Source: Hyphomicrobiales bacterium
GTDB taxonomy: Bacteria > Pseudomonadota > Alphaproteobacteria > Rhizobiales > Rhizobiaceae
Assembly: GCA_900465675.1 (NCBI GenBank)
Contig: UBJR01000007.1
Coordinates: forward strand, 62,001 to 126,000
DNA: 64,000 bases
Direction: 5' to 3'
Part shown: positions 8,663 to 17,739 of the stretch, piece after piece
How positions within the stretch are numbered: the stretch's first letter is position 1
How the letters are laid out: every line of letters starts with the position of its first letter
Made by a program: the position numbers and the translations under genes
The notes under the pieces: model-generated
What the model was told of the DNA's origin: nothing
Databases searched by the model: none
What the model saw: only the letters and a program-made list of their open reading frames with translations

Positions 8663-9034
8663 CCAAACAAAGCCTCGGCAGGAAACAACCAGTTGCAAGC
8701 GTGTTTTATGATCTAAATGCAGCCCCGTCAGACTCGAAATCCGATGTCGAACGGGCATCCGGCAACAACCAACGTCAAATGCGCTCTGGCGGCCATCCAT
8801 AGCGGAAATGCCGGAAACTAAGGCGTTCGGGGGAGGGGATGGGGAGAAGCGTTGATCGAGGCAGGGATTGCAGAGAAATCCGCGCTCGCTCGAGAGGAGA
8901 GGGCCGCTCGCCGCGGCTCTTGTATCCACCGCTATTCCGCCAATCCTCGCCGAAATCCGCCTGAAAGGCCGGAAAAACAAGCGTTTCCGCTCATCCAGGC
9001 AGACCGACATTTCTGATTTGAGACTCCAGATCAA
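8663..9034. other. intergenic stretch without a supported gene
   Basis: About 370 bases between the hydrolase gene and the inverted repeat at 9035. Frames on both strands are open for some length but show no family features and no credible start sites. The stretch is GC-rich, with purine-rich runs (GGGGGAGGGGATGGGGAG near 8830). I see no gene, RNA or repeat in it. Confidence 0.4.
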
Positions 9035-9067
9035 CTACCATCGATAAACGCTAGTTATCGATGGTAG
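9035..9067. promoter_or_regulatory. perfect 13-base inverted repeat upstream of DUF1612 gene
   Basis: CTACCATCGATAA and TTATCGATGGTAG are exact reverse complements separated by a seven-base spacer (ACGCTAG). It lies 84 bases before the start of the DUF1612 gene. No T-run follows, so an operator for a dimeric DNA-binding protein is more likely than a terminator. The downstream protein has its own C-terminal helix-turn-helix and could bind here; that is inference. Confidence 0.65.
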
Positions 9068-9150
9068 ATAATCCGACCCACAATCATACGGGGTGAGGAA
9101 CCGCAATAATCATATAGAGTTCGTGTAGCAAATCATTTACCATAATTTCA

Positions 9151-10299
9151 ATGGCTTACGATCTCACAAAAATCAGCATGAGTGACTTGATGCGGCCGGC
9201 TTTTGACGCAGGGATCGCTCTCGCCCGTCTCGACGAGCGCATTGCGCGGTCGGCGGTCGGAAACGGCTTCCTCGAGCGCCAGAATTTTGCCGATGCTTGT
9301 GCCTCCCTGTGGATCGATGGCGAACTCGTCCATCTCGAAGACCTCGTCCTTCACGACGCCACCCGCGACATCCGCACGCCCACCCACGAACTCACCATTG
9401 CCCGCGATGTGCTGCGGACCCGCCGGAGGATTTCTGGCCAGTCAGCCGACTGGGCTGTTTCCGCGGAGGGTATCCGGGTTTTGCGACAAACGTCGGACGC
9501 CGGCGCGATCGGCGCCGAGGCTGCAGAGCTGGTCGGCATCGTGCGACCAGCGCCCGTCGTCGATCGAGAAGGGGAGGGAGACGATAATGACGAGGCCGAA
9601 AATCTGCCCGGCGTCGACTATGCCGCCATCGATGCGACGCTGGCGCGATCGTCGGCCGCGATCGCGAACGCCACACGTCCCGGCCGCGCCGGCGGCCGCG
9701 CGACGGCCATCCGTCCGGAAAAGGACCCGACGATCTATGATCTCGACTGGGACGAGGACGCCAGGCTCGACGAATGGCGCGGGGTGCTGCGAAAGGTCCA
9801 TGAACTGCCGGCGGTGCTGCAGGCGATTGTTGCCCTCGATGCCTGGAACGAGCTTGCTGTTCTACAACATGCGCCTTGGCTCGGCCGGCTACTTTGCGCA
9901 TCGATCCTGCGCGAGGCCGGCGTCACCACCGGTGCGCATCTCGCCGCCATCAATCTCGGCCTGAAAACCATTCCGGTGGATCGGCGCCGGCATCGCGATA
10001 GGGAAACCCGACTGCTTGCCATCGCCCACGCAGTTTTGGCGGCCGCCGAGATTGGCATGAAGGAACATGACCGACTGGCGCTGGCGCGGAAAATGATGGA
10101 GCGGAAGCTGGAGGGGCGCCGCACCTCGTCGAAATTGCCGGAGCTTGTCGAGTTGGTCATGGCAAAGCCGCTTGTGTCGGCCGGGATGGTGGCGAAGACG
10201 CTCGAGGTCACGCCACAGGCGGCGCGGCGGATCGTTCTGGAGCTCGGGCTGAGGGAGATGACGGGGAGGGGGAGGTTTCGCGCATGGGGGATAATGTAG
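9151..10299 (+). CDS. DUF1612/helix-turn-helix protein (RHE_PE00001 family)
   Basis: A 382-residue protein matching the rhizobial RHE_PE00001 family. The N-terminal block is characteristic ([56 protein letters not shown]); the DUF1612 middle domain contains [20 protein letters not shown]; a C-terminal helix-turn-helix ([20 protein letters not shown]) ends near RFRAWGIM. Members are frequent on rhizobial plasmids and their function is unknown; a regulatory or plasmid-maintenance role is often assumed. The ATG at 9151 has no clear Shine-Dalgarno. The gene sits next to the restriction-type nuclease at the edge of the defence island. Confidence 0.85.
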   Translation: MAYDLTKISMSDLMRPAFDAGIALARLDERIARSAVGNGFLERQNFADACASLWIDGELVHLEDLVLHDATRDIRTPTHELTIARDVLRTRRRISGQSADWAVSAEGIRVLRQTSDAGAIGAEAAELVGIVRPAPVVDREGEGDDNDEAENLPGVDYAAIDATLARSSAAIANATRPGRAGGRATAIRPEKDPTIYDLDWDEDARLDEWRGVLRKVHELPAVLQAIVALDAWNELAVLQHAPWLGRLLCASILREAGVTTGAHLAAINLGLKTIPVDRRRHRDRETRLLAIAHAVLAAAEIGMKEHDRLALARKMMERKLEGRRTSSKLPELVELVMAKPLVSAGMVAKTLEVTPQAARRIVLELGLREMTGRGRFRAWGIM

Positions 10300-10361
10300 T
10301 GTTTTCGTGAGGCGATTGGGCCTCCCAAGATCGCCGATCTTGCCAGAAGGGATTATGCACA

Positions 10362-11054
10362 ATGAATGAAGTCCCCGATTGGCGCGTCTACGAGCGCGTA
10401 GCAGCATGTTTTGAAATTGAGACCTCCGGCATCGACGTATCGGTAACGCCGAATGCGACTCTTGTCGGAAGCCTCAGCGGTACCGCCCGTCAGATTGATG
10501 TTCTTGTGGACGCCCGTTGGGATGAAGGCCCCGAAAGGCGTATCATTTTCGACGCGAAGCTCCGAAAACGGAAAGTCGATGTCAAGGACGTGGAATCTTT
10601 CGAGGGGATGATGAGGGATGTACGTGCGTCTCGTGGTGTTCTCGTCTGTTCAAATAGCTACACGAAGGCTGCCTTGGCGCGGGCGCAGCAGTCCATTGAA
10701 ATCCGGATTGTTACCTTCGAAGAGGCCGAGGAGATCGACTTTGCAATGGTCGATCCCTGCCCACACTGCCGAGGCAAGAAGCGAAAAACAGAGGGGCTGG
10801 TCTTCTGGGACGGGCAGCTCCCCTTGGCGATCGGCTGGGGTTGGGCAATCGCGTTCACTGGCAAATGCGACGTTTGCCGCAGCTTTGCCTTCTGGTGCTG
10901 GGATTGCGGTGACAAGAAAGTTGTCCCTGATGGCGAGGTCTACGAGTGCGGCTGCGAACGTACTTGGTTCATCGAAAAGAACGATGATGAAGCCCTTTTT
11001 ATCGTCCGCGTGGAAGATGGCGAGATTCCACTTGATCGGCGGCCACTACGATAA
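10362..11054 (+). CDS. restriction endonuclease-like protein with C-terminal zinc ribbons
   Basis: A 230-residue protein. The N-terminal half has a PD-(D/E)XK nuclease core as in Mrr-type restriction enzymes: RQIDVLVD supplies D46, and RRIIFDAKLRK supplies D64-x-K66. A helix (VKDVESFEGMMRDVRASRGV) and the strand GVLVCSNSYT complete the fold. The C-terminal half carries four cysteine pairs (CPHC about 133-136, CDVC 169-172, CWDC 179-182, CGC 196-198) that look like two zinc ribbons for nucleic-acid recognition. It follows the DUF1612 gene by 62 bases and is convergent with the defence operon. Action on modified or foreign DNA is likely but inferred. Confidence 0.72.
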   Translation: MNEVPDWRVYERVAACFEIETSGIDVSVTPNATLVGSLSGTARQIDVLVDARWDEGPERRIIFDAKLRKRKVDVKDVESFEGMMRDVRASRGVLVCSNSYTKAALARAQQSIEIRIVTFEEAEEIDFAMVDPCPHCRGKKRKTEGLVFWDGQLPLAIGWGWAIAFTGKCDVCRSFAFWCWDCGDKKVVPDGEVYECGCERTWFIEKNDDEALFIVRVEDGEIPLDRRPLR

Positions 11055-11103
11055 GAGAGCACCTTTAGATGCAAAATGATTGCGCCGGCGGGCAGCCCAA
11101 TTT

Positions 11104-13818
11104 TCACAAGCGGTCGCGGTTTCGCTCGACGAGCGCTTCGAGAATGTCGAGGTCACTGGCATCATCTGGCAGGTTCATCTCGCGCAGAAGTATCCTGTCA
11201 AGTTCCTCGAGCATTTCATCTCGCCCATAGTTCATCTCGTCAGAGAATTCAGCCCCGATATTGCGACCGTTGCCCATGAATCTGCGGCTCAGCCGCTCGC
11301 CAAGGACCTTCAGCCGCTCGTGTCCTCTAGCGAAGCGTAGCTGTGGAGGCTCCTCGTCTGAGGATCGTTCGATTCTGAAGCATAGCGGGAAGGGAAAAGC
11401 GTCGAAAGTCCTGCTGACTTGAAACCTGGAAGCCCAGCTCGTAGATGCCGGCAGCAGCGCCTTGGCCCATACGGCGAACGGTCTCGAAAGTATGATGCAG
11501 GGTACCGCCTGATCCCCATCGATGAAAAACAGTCGCTGCGCAGGAACTTCTTCAGCCCGAAGCATTCCTGCTTCTACGGGTATCCGACCATCTTCGATTA
11601 TCCAACGCTGCATGCCGTCAGAGGGCCGGGTCCAAGCCGCGATAAGGTCAGACATACGTTTGCCGGCTTTTTCACCGCGCTCCTGGAGCTTTGGAAACCT
11701 TCCGAGCAGTTCGCGAGCGACGCTGTCGCCGTTGCGCATCCCGTCCCAGATAGCTGCTGTTGGAAGAGCGATCTCAAGATTGCTGCCAGCCTCCCCTACG
11801 GTGGGCCTGTACTTGCGCGCTTGAGCCGGCAGACTGGAGCTGACGGATGCATTTCGGATATCCAGCCAATCGGTCTCCGCCAAGCGCAGGACATCGCGAG
11901 CGTCCACGCCGCGTGTCACCAGTCCTTGGTTCTGCGCCAGTCGAGCAAGTTTAGGAAAGCGCATCTCTTCTGGCAGGCGGAAGGGATTTCTCTGGAGAGC
12001 CGTAGCGCGGATCGTTGCAGTGTCGGTATATCGCGCGACGGCAAGGCCCGAGTCCCATGCTTCACGTATGGTAGCCAGACGTGGCGATTCCGCAGTGAGC
12101 ACGAGAGATGGTTTGCCATCGATGTCATTCAGCGCGACCGAAAGGTCAGGTGCGTCCAGACTATGAAGGAGATTATCCGGCACGCCCGTTATCAATGAGC
12201 GGTTCGGCCAGTCCGCTTCCCGGCCCATTGCGTTGAAGAAAGCCGCTTCCCCAAAACGTTCAAAGTCAGTCCAGAGAGGATTTATCTCAAGAGCAGCATT
12301 GCGAACAATAGTACTGCCCTGTTCTCTGATCTCGAATCCATGCCGACTGCTTATCCTGCGATCGCTCTGCATACCGCGAAGGCTTGTTGCATTTAGCTCG
12401 GATGCTGCCTCGTGTCCGAAACGGCGTTCTCCAATGGACAACGTTGCAGAGGAGGGCTGCTTAGACCCACGCCGAGTGTTCAAGTCATGGCGGACGCTGC
12501 CAATCGCAGCTGCCAGAATGCTGACCGTTGCGATCATGTCTGCCATCCGGCGATCTATCGATCGTCTGAGCTGACCGGTCCAGAAAGGGGAACGGGCAAG
12601 GGTCGTATCGATGACGGCGTTGGCCTGTCCCAGGACGTCTTTCGCCCTGCTTCTTGGCTCCATCAGGACAGTGGGGCCATCTGCTGGAGGGGCGGGTGCA
12701 ATGAGAAATGGTGTCTGTGGGTCTCGATGTCGTGCGAGCTCATAGATGTCATTGGAGCGAGCATCCAACAGAGCATCGTTTCCAGCCAGCCAGACGATGA
12801 CGTCAAATACTGAAAGTGCTCGCTTTGCGTCTCTCGTGCCGACATTGTCAACGATGAGTATGACACCACCGTGAGGCTCGGGGAGATCGTTTAGACCGTC
12901 TCTGTGATCAATGCGGTATTCGCCTTCCCATACAGAACCGGAGCCGGATGCGACGCTTGATGGAGGCTCCAGGTGCCTACAGATGGCCTGGGAACGCCGG
13001 TCGGCGGCGATGATCAGGATGTTGGGCGACTCTCTTCGAGATGAGCGTCGCGATCTGCGGATGTTTGGCGGTGTGGCCAGACGTTCCGCTTCAATGTGAT
13101 CTCCGGCATAGTCCTTGAGGGCGATCACTTTGAGAGTAATTCCGAGCCGCCCGGCGAAACGAGAGACGGCGGCCTCGAGCTCCTCAAATGCAGCTCTGTC
13201 GAACATCTCCGACATTTTCGCGGCGATCTCAAGATCATACCGGGCCGGCCCGCTCTGCCGAACCCTGAAGTTCCGTAGAGAATCCAATTCGTCGACCGAC
13301 ATAAGTCTGCTATTTGCTCCTCGGCGGAGTTCGATCAGAATTGCAGGCCGCAGAACAAGCTCGATAAAATTCGCGGCGCCCCTGGCCACGCCCAGCTTTT
13401 GTTCGAGGAAGTCTCGCGCCGCTTCAGTGATGTCAGCCGTGTCGGGAGCCTCGGCCGGGAGCGCAAGATCAAGGTACGACAGCGGCGCATGGGTAAGGAG
13501 CTCATCCCGGAGTTCACCGAGGGCTTCGAGTATTTCGCTCGGACGGCCCGCATATTTTTCGCCTTCCCATAGGAAAACATCCCTCCACAGATCATGTCGG
13601 CCAACAATGATGCCTGTGTCGAGCAGCTCGACGGGAACATCTTCGAGCAGTTCAAATCCTTCGATCTCGGACGCGTGGTCGCCGTTTACCAAAGCAACAG
13701 CCGCATACCATGCGTTAGCTCCTGGCTTAACCTGATAGGCGGGAAGCGCAAAACCGCGGTCCGCAAGCCGCACGTAGCCGCAGAGATGCAGTTTATCCGG
13801 CAGTCCAGCAGGTGTCAC
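11104..13818 (-). CDS. unrecognised 904-residue protein, last gene of defence operon
   Basis: I do not recognise this protein. A frame is open from an ATG at 13842, but I choose GTG 13818 because it overlaps the preceding stop as GTGA, the same junction used elsewhere in the operon, and has GGAAGGGAATCCT in front. Residues 1 to about 270 are mixed alpha/beta; 270-400 look like an alpha/beta domain (strands NILIIAAD, GGVILIVDN, FDVIVWLAG, PFLIAPAP); the rest is Arg-rich and helical, ending in an acidic segment (LPDDASDLDILEALVERN). There is no Walker motif, nuclease motif or membrane segment I can identify. Its place in the operon suggests a structural or target-recognition part of the same system. 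Confidence 0.7.
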   Translation of the reverse strand: MTPAGLPDKLHLCGYVRLADRGFALPAYQVKPGANAWYAAVALVNGDHASEIEGFELLEDVPVELLDTGIIVGRHDLWRDVFLWEGEKYAGRPSEILEALGELRDELLTHAPLSYLDLALPAEAPDTADITEAARDFLEQKLGVARGAANFIELVLRPAILIELRRGANSRLMSVDELDSLRNFRVRQSGPARYDLEIAAKMSEMFDRAAFEELEAAVSRFAGRLGITLKVIALKDYAGDHIEAERLATPPNIRRSRRSSRRESPNILIIAADRRSQAICRHLEPPSSVASGSGSVWEGEYRIDHRDGLNDLPEPHGGVILIVDNVGTRDAKRALSVFDVIVWLAGNDALLDARSNDIYELARHRDPQTPFLIAPAPPADGPTVLMEPRSRAKDVLGQANAVIDTTLARSPFWTGQLRRSIDRRMADMIATVSILAAAIGSVRHDLNTRRGSKQPSSATLSIGERRFGHEAASELNATSLRGMQSDRRISSRHGFEIREQGSTIVRNAALEINPLWTDFERFGEAAFFNAMGREADWPNRSLITGVPDNLLHSLDAPDLSVALNDIDGKPSLVLTAESPRLATIREAWDSGLAVARYTDTATIRATALQRNPFRLPEEMRFPKLARLAQNQGLVTRGVDARDVLRLAETDWLDIRNASVSSSLPAQARKYRPTVGEAGSNLEIALPTAAIWDGMRNGDSVARELLGRFPKLQERGEKAGKRMSDLIAAWTRPSDGMQRWIIEDGRIPVEAGMLRAEEVPAQRLFFIDGDQAVPCIILSRPFAVWAKALLPASTSWASRFQVSRTFDAFPFPLCFRIERSSDEEPPQLRFARGHERLKVLGERLSRRFMGNGRNIGAEFSDEMNYGRDEMLEELDRILLREMNLPDDASDLDILEALVERNRDRL

Positions 13819-14651
13819 AGGATTCCCTTCCGTTCGTACCATGCTCGTACGATCTTCATAATGTCCTCCTGGAACTCATCCGGCGCCTTGTTCGGCTGCC
13901 AGTCGTAGAATTCCACCTCAGCACCTAGAGCAACAACAGCGTCATGGAGAGGGTTGCCCTCCAGATATTGCTTCGGGAAGATGACAAGGTCGATATTGTC
14001 CTGAAGACCGACGTTGTGGCTGGCAGCCATTTCTACTGTCGAAGCACGTTTGTCGTGAGCGTTGCTGCCTTCGATGCCCATGCGGGCGACATCAATGTAT
14101 CCCAAGGTCACGCTCTCGCTCAGTGGAACGCCGTGCTGGATATTCGGCCGCAGATCACCTTTGTAGTAGCCGCTGAGCGAAGGGAATGCCCAGCCTATGT
14201 GACCAACGGCGCCCCCATGGCTTGCTTCAACCGCATAGTCCTCGAGGTAGACGTAGCGATCCGCTTGTGCAGCGAAGGCTCCCTTCGCAGCACCGCCGGT
14301 GTCGAAGGGATACACGTGTACAGGAGCTGGAACGGCAGAAGGCTTCACGATGAACACAACAGGGAAGCGCGTGAGCTGATGGGATTCCTCACTCCCGTAT
14401 TTCGATCGGTATGCGGGACGCAGCACGAAGAAATACACGAGATCCCTCTCGAACACGTCGCACCACTTTGCTGCAAAGGCACGGTCGCCGACGATCTCCT
14501 TCGCTACCCAGGCAGCTGTCACATGCACCAGGGGTAGTTCAGTGGGCAGTCCGTCAGGAGCGGAACGCGCGATCAGCTGCCGATCGTATCTTACGTTTTC
14601 CCGCCGGGGCATCCCTCCCTTAAACCGCGGCTTCCCTCTCGGCTTCTTCAT
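13815..14651 (-). CDS. unrecognised 278-residue protein in defence operon
   Basis: The ATG at 14651 shares one base with the AIPR stop (TGATG). The product begins with a very basic tail (MKKPRGKPRFKGGMPRRENV), which may contact nucleic acid, followed by a compact alpha/beta domain (LVYFFVLRPAYRSKYG, FPVVFIVKPSAVPAPVHVYP, HDKRASTVEMAASHNVGL, DNIDLVIFPKQYLE). The His, Arg and Glu pattern is loosely like NAD-using ADP-ribosyl transferases, but I cannot align it with confidence and assign no function. It ends by overlapping the GTG start of the last operon gene by four bases. Confidence 0.75.
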   Translation of the reverse strand: MKKPRGKPRFKGGMPRRENVRYDRQLIARSAPDGLPTELPLVHVTAAWVAKEIVGDRAFAAKWCDVFERDLVYFFVLRPAYRSKYGSEESHQLTRFPVVFIVKPSAVPAPVHVYPFDTGGAAKGAFAAQADRYVYLEDYAVEASHGGAVGHIGWAFPSLSGYYKGDLRPNIQHGVPLSESVTLGYIDVARMGIEGSNAHDKRASTVEMAASHNVGLQDNIDLVIFPKQYLEGNPLHDAVVALGAEVEFYDWQPNKAPDEFQEDIMKIVRAWYERKGIL

Positions 14652-16759
14652 CAACCGTCCGCCTCATCACGCTCTAATAAGCTTTGGCTGTCCGGCTTCA
14701 GCAGTTCCGCATCACGCACACTCTGGAGTGCCTCGAGCGCGAACCGCGCCTGCTTGACCGAAGGTTTCTTGTCCCAGCCGCCAGCGGCATAGCTCGCAAG
14801 GGTCCTCAGAATTCCTGCGGTCTTCCAGTGAACCACCCGTGTACGCTGGCCAAGTTCCGCTGCCTGAAGCCATGTTCCACTGTCCACCTCCATGCAGCGG
14901 CGGATCCGGTCAAAGTCCTCGGCAGAAAGCACTTGCCCGTTTCGACGGCTGTCAGCGACGTTGCCAACCTGGGGCTCGGCAGATGCCTGCGCGAGCTCGG
15001 GAGGCATTGGGTCTGACAGCGGGGGGAGGTTCCGTTTGCAGGCTTCCCAGCATTCCTCCCGCTTGAACCATTCGCCGGGGTTGCGCTGTCCGGCGGTGGA
15101 CCGCAGGACGTTGTCGACATGTGGTGCCCAGCTGCGAAGAAGCTCTTCCATTTCCGCGGAGATCGCCTGGCGGCGCCAGATCTGCTCGAAATCGATACGC
15201 CCTCCAGTCTGCTGCGAAAGGCACGCGACAAGGTATGCAACGATCTGGGAGCGGAATGCTGGGAATCCCATCTGCCGGACGATGCGCTCCGCCGATCTAT
15301 ATATGAGGCCAACGGCAATCAGGCGCCGGAACCAAGCTTCATCTGGGGGCGGCTGTGGCCTTTCCTTCATCCGCTGCATGAAATGCTGAAAGTTCTTCTG
15401 ACCACCAAGACAGACGCGATAGGGGAGATCGCCCCATGCGTTGAGATAGCGCGCAAGATCTAGCTTGCTGAGGCGTCGCGAGCGCGGCGTCTGGGTGCGG
15501 AACACCTGCTCGTCGCGAGCGCGGTAGGAAGCCTTCTGCTCGGCTGCGAGGTAAGATCCTCTGGCCCGCTCATAGAACCAGCGGCCTTTCCCGCTTTCCA
15601 GCCAGGAGTTGTTCGCGAGCTCCTCCACCTGCTGATGGAAAGGATCGTTGGACGAAAAGTCCGCCTGCTGAACCGTGTTCTGGCGGTTTGCGGCACGCGA
15701 TACGGAGCTGACCATCTCAGCGAGATCACCGTCAGTCACCTTGATAATCTTGACGGGAACTTCGACGCCTTCCAGAGACAGACGATCCTTGAATCTTGCC
15801 CGATGAAGTGACGCGGTCGTCTGCCCGCCATTTACGATCTGGAGACCTTTCAGCCCTGTGATCAGGGAGTGGCCGGCAGAGTCGGTTTCGAACAGGATCT
15901 CGTCGACCGTCGCGACCAGCCCATTGTTGAACGCGAGAAACATCGACGGCTGATCTGATATCGTCTTGCGCAGCTCCGCATTGACGCTCTTGCGGCCTTG
16001 GATTCCTAGGAAGGCGCGGACATTTAGCTCCAACAGTCTGACCCCGTAGGTCTGGTAGACGGTCGAAAGAACCTCACCGGGAAGCACGGTCAGATATGCC
16101 TCGTACCCTCCTCCTTCAGGACGGACTGGAAGGCAGGGCAGAGCGCGCCCTGTAAGCTGCCGCAGATCGACTGCGATGTCCGATCGTGTCTCGCCCTCTC
16201 CAAGAATACGGTGCAGGCGGGCGATATCAAACGCATCATGCTCGATCACCCGACCTGACCACTCGTCTTTTTCTGGAAGCGCCGGACCTGTCAGCTGGTC
16301 CGTTAATAGAATAAGTCTGATTGAGGAGATGCGGGAGGATTCCCTTTCGATCCGCCTTGCGAGGTCGCTTGCGTCGGTGTTGGAGGGTTCCAGTTTGTCT
16401 GCAAGCCCCTCCATCGATGCGCGGGCAAATCTCAGAGCTCGCTCGAACGCGCTTCGCACTTCGGCCATCGGCAGCCGCACCGGTGGTATCTCACCGGTGT
16501 GGATCGTCGTGAAGAGCTCCAGCACCTGGCGTTCCTCATCGATCGCATATCCGTCGATACGATAGCTTGCCCTACCAGTATGGCCTTCCTGATAGAGGTC
16601 GAACGCCTGCTCCAGCCTCTCGGCCTCTTCGAGTCTTTCCAGAACGAGTTTTGTGAACATCTCGCCGGAAAAGAGGGTAGGCGCATCGGCGCCTGTCACA
16701 ATCTCCTCGATCTCGGAAGCAAGCTCCGTGGCAAACACGTTCAACGGGTCTTCGGTCAT
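14651..16759 (-). CDS. AIPR (abortive phage resistance) family protein
   Basis: A 702-residue AIPR protein. The family core is unmistakable: LELNVRAFLGIQGRKSVNAE, FLAFNNGLVATVDEI, LQIVNGGQTTASLHRARF and VSRAANRQNTVQQADF. The N-terminus (YRIDGYAIDEERQVLELF) also fits the family. Members are linked to abortive infection and often lie in restriction-modification loci; the biochemical activity is not settled. The frame extends upstream to 16930, but ATG 16759 is chosen because it overlaps the stop of the PD-(D/E)XK gene as ATGA. Sixth gene of the operon that begins with vsr. Confidence 0.9.
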   Translation of the reverse strand: MTEDPLNVFATELASEIEEIVTGADAPTLFSGEMFTKLVLERLEEAERLEQAFDLYQEGHTGRASYRIDGYAIDEERQVLELFTTIHTGEIPPVRLPMAEVRSAFERALRFARASMEGLADKLEPSNTDASDLARRIERESSRISSIRLILLTDQLTGPALPEKDEWSGRVIEHDAFDIARLHRILGEGETRSDIAVDLRQLTGRALPCLPVRPEGGGYEAYLTVLPGEVLSTVYQTYGVRLLELNVRAFLGIQGRKSVNAELRKTISDQPSMFLAFNNGLVATVDEILFETDSAGHSLITGLKGLQIVNGGQTTASLHRARFKDRLSLEGVEVPVKIIKVTDGDLAEMVSSVSRAANRQNTVQQADFSSNDPFHQQVEELANNSWLESGKGRWFYERARGSYLAAEQKASYRARDEQVFRTQTPRSRRLSKLDLARYLNAWGDLPYRVCLGGQKNFQHFMQRMKERPQPPPDEAWFRRLIAVGLIYRSAERIVRQMGFPAFRSQIVAYLVACLSQQTGGRIDFEQIWRRQAISAEMEELLRSWAPHVDNVLRSTAGQRNPGEWFKREECWEACKRNLPPLSDPMPPELAQASAEPQVGNVADSRRNGQVLSAEDFDRIRRCMEVDSGTWLQAAELGQRTRVVHWKTAGILRTLASYAAGGWDKKPSVKQARFALEALQSVRDAELLKPDSQSLLERDEADG

Positions 16760-17739
16760 TGGCGTCTCGTTATGAAGCTGTCCAGGACGGCAGCCCAAGG
16801 TTCTGCAGTCGATCTGAGATGAGAAAGTTCGATCATGTAGCTGGCATCCACTATTGCGGAGGAGACATCCCCACGTAGCACACGAGGAAAACTTTGCGTC
16901 ACGGGATGCACATGCACCTGCTTCACGCACGCCCGGATTCCTGCGCGGGCGCGCTGGTCATCCGGGCTGAGGCCTCGTCGAAGAAGGGCGCTGGAGAACC
17001 ATCGGCGGGATTCGGCGTCGCTCAGGGCGGACAAAATTGTAGCCGTCAGATCGTCCAGACATTCGCCATCAGGAGTCTCATAGAGCCGTACATGGACTAG
17101 GCCGAGCCGCTCAAGCCCAGCGTCGTCAAGCTGATCGAGATTGGCGATCGTTATTCGCGACCCTGGTCCGAGCGTCGTCTTGACTTCGAGCGCAAGTCCA
17201 AGATGCTCGAAGTCATGAATCGCGTCATCCGGAGCGCGCCATGTGTCGAGCAGGGAGGGCTTTTTTTCAAGAAGTGCCTTGAGGACATGCAGCTCGCCCA
17301 TCAGCCCGATAGTCTCACTGCGAGTCATGCTGCCGCCAGTCGATCTGAGGAACGCCCGCCACGCCTCAAGCCGGAGAATCACCGCTTCCATCCGGTTCGT
17401 GGCATGCTCCGAGGCCGCATATGCCAGGACGTCAGCACACAATGTCCCAAACAGGTCACGCTTGTCGTCGTCCTCCAAAGACAGCACAAGGCAAAGCCCG
17501 TCCTCCAGCGCCGACCGCGTGCAGCGCATTCCTCCTGCCTCGAACTCAAGGTTTCGTGTCGCAGCCCCGGGAGACAACTCAAAAAGCAGACATGGGCTCT
17601 CATCCGCCGTGCGGAGCGCTGCGTGCGCGTCGAGAGGTTCCGCGCCATCTATCCGCAGCGTAACGAAGCGCCTTGCGCCTCGCCCGGCCAAGCTCAGTCT
17701 GTTCCAGAGCGCCTCAAGATCGTCAGCAGCGAGGTTCAC
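16756..17739 (-). CDS. PD-(D/E)XK motif protein (DUF4420 type)
   Basis: A 327-residue protein with a nuclease-fold core: GLMGELHVLKALL carries E149, AIHDFEHL carries D176, and LALEVKTT supplies E185-x-K187, the standard arrangement of a PD-(D/E)XK active site. This fits the DUF4420 family, which occurs beside Z1 ATPases, GHKL ATPases and DNA methyltransferases. The start is GTG 17739 within GTGA, overlapping the Z1 stop; the stop overlaps the AIPR start as ATGA. It is the likely DNA-cleaving component of the system. Cleavage is inferred from the motif. Confidence 0.88.
   Translation of the reverse strand: MNLAADDLEALWNRLSLAGRGARRFVTLRIDGAEPLDAHAALRTADESPCLLFELSPGAATRNLEFEAGGMRCTRSALEDGLCLVLSLEDDDKRDLFGTLCADVLAYAASEHATNRMEAVILRLEAWRAFLRSTGGSMTRSETIGLMGELHVLKALLEKKPSLLDTWRAPDDAIHDFEHLGLALEVKTTLGPGSRITIANLDQLDDAGLERLGLVHVRLYETPDGECLDDLTATILSALSDAESRRWFSSALLRRGLSPDDQRARAGIRACVKQVHVHPVTQSFPRVLRGDVSSAIVDASYMIELSHLRSTAEPWAAVLDSFITRRQ

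Noticed and set aside
8240..9034. 264-codon minus-strand frame overlapping the hydrolase and the spacer
   Set aside because: Half of it is antisense to the hydrolase; the rest has no protein-like features.
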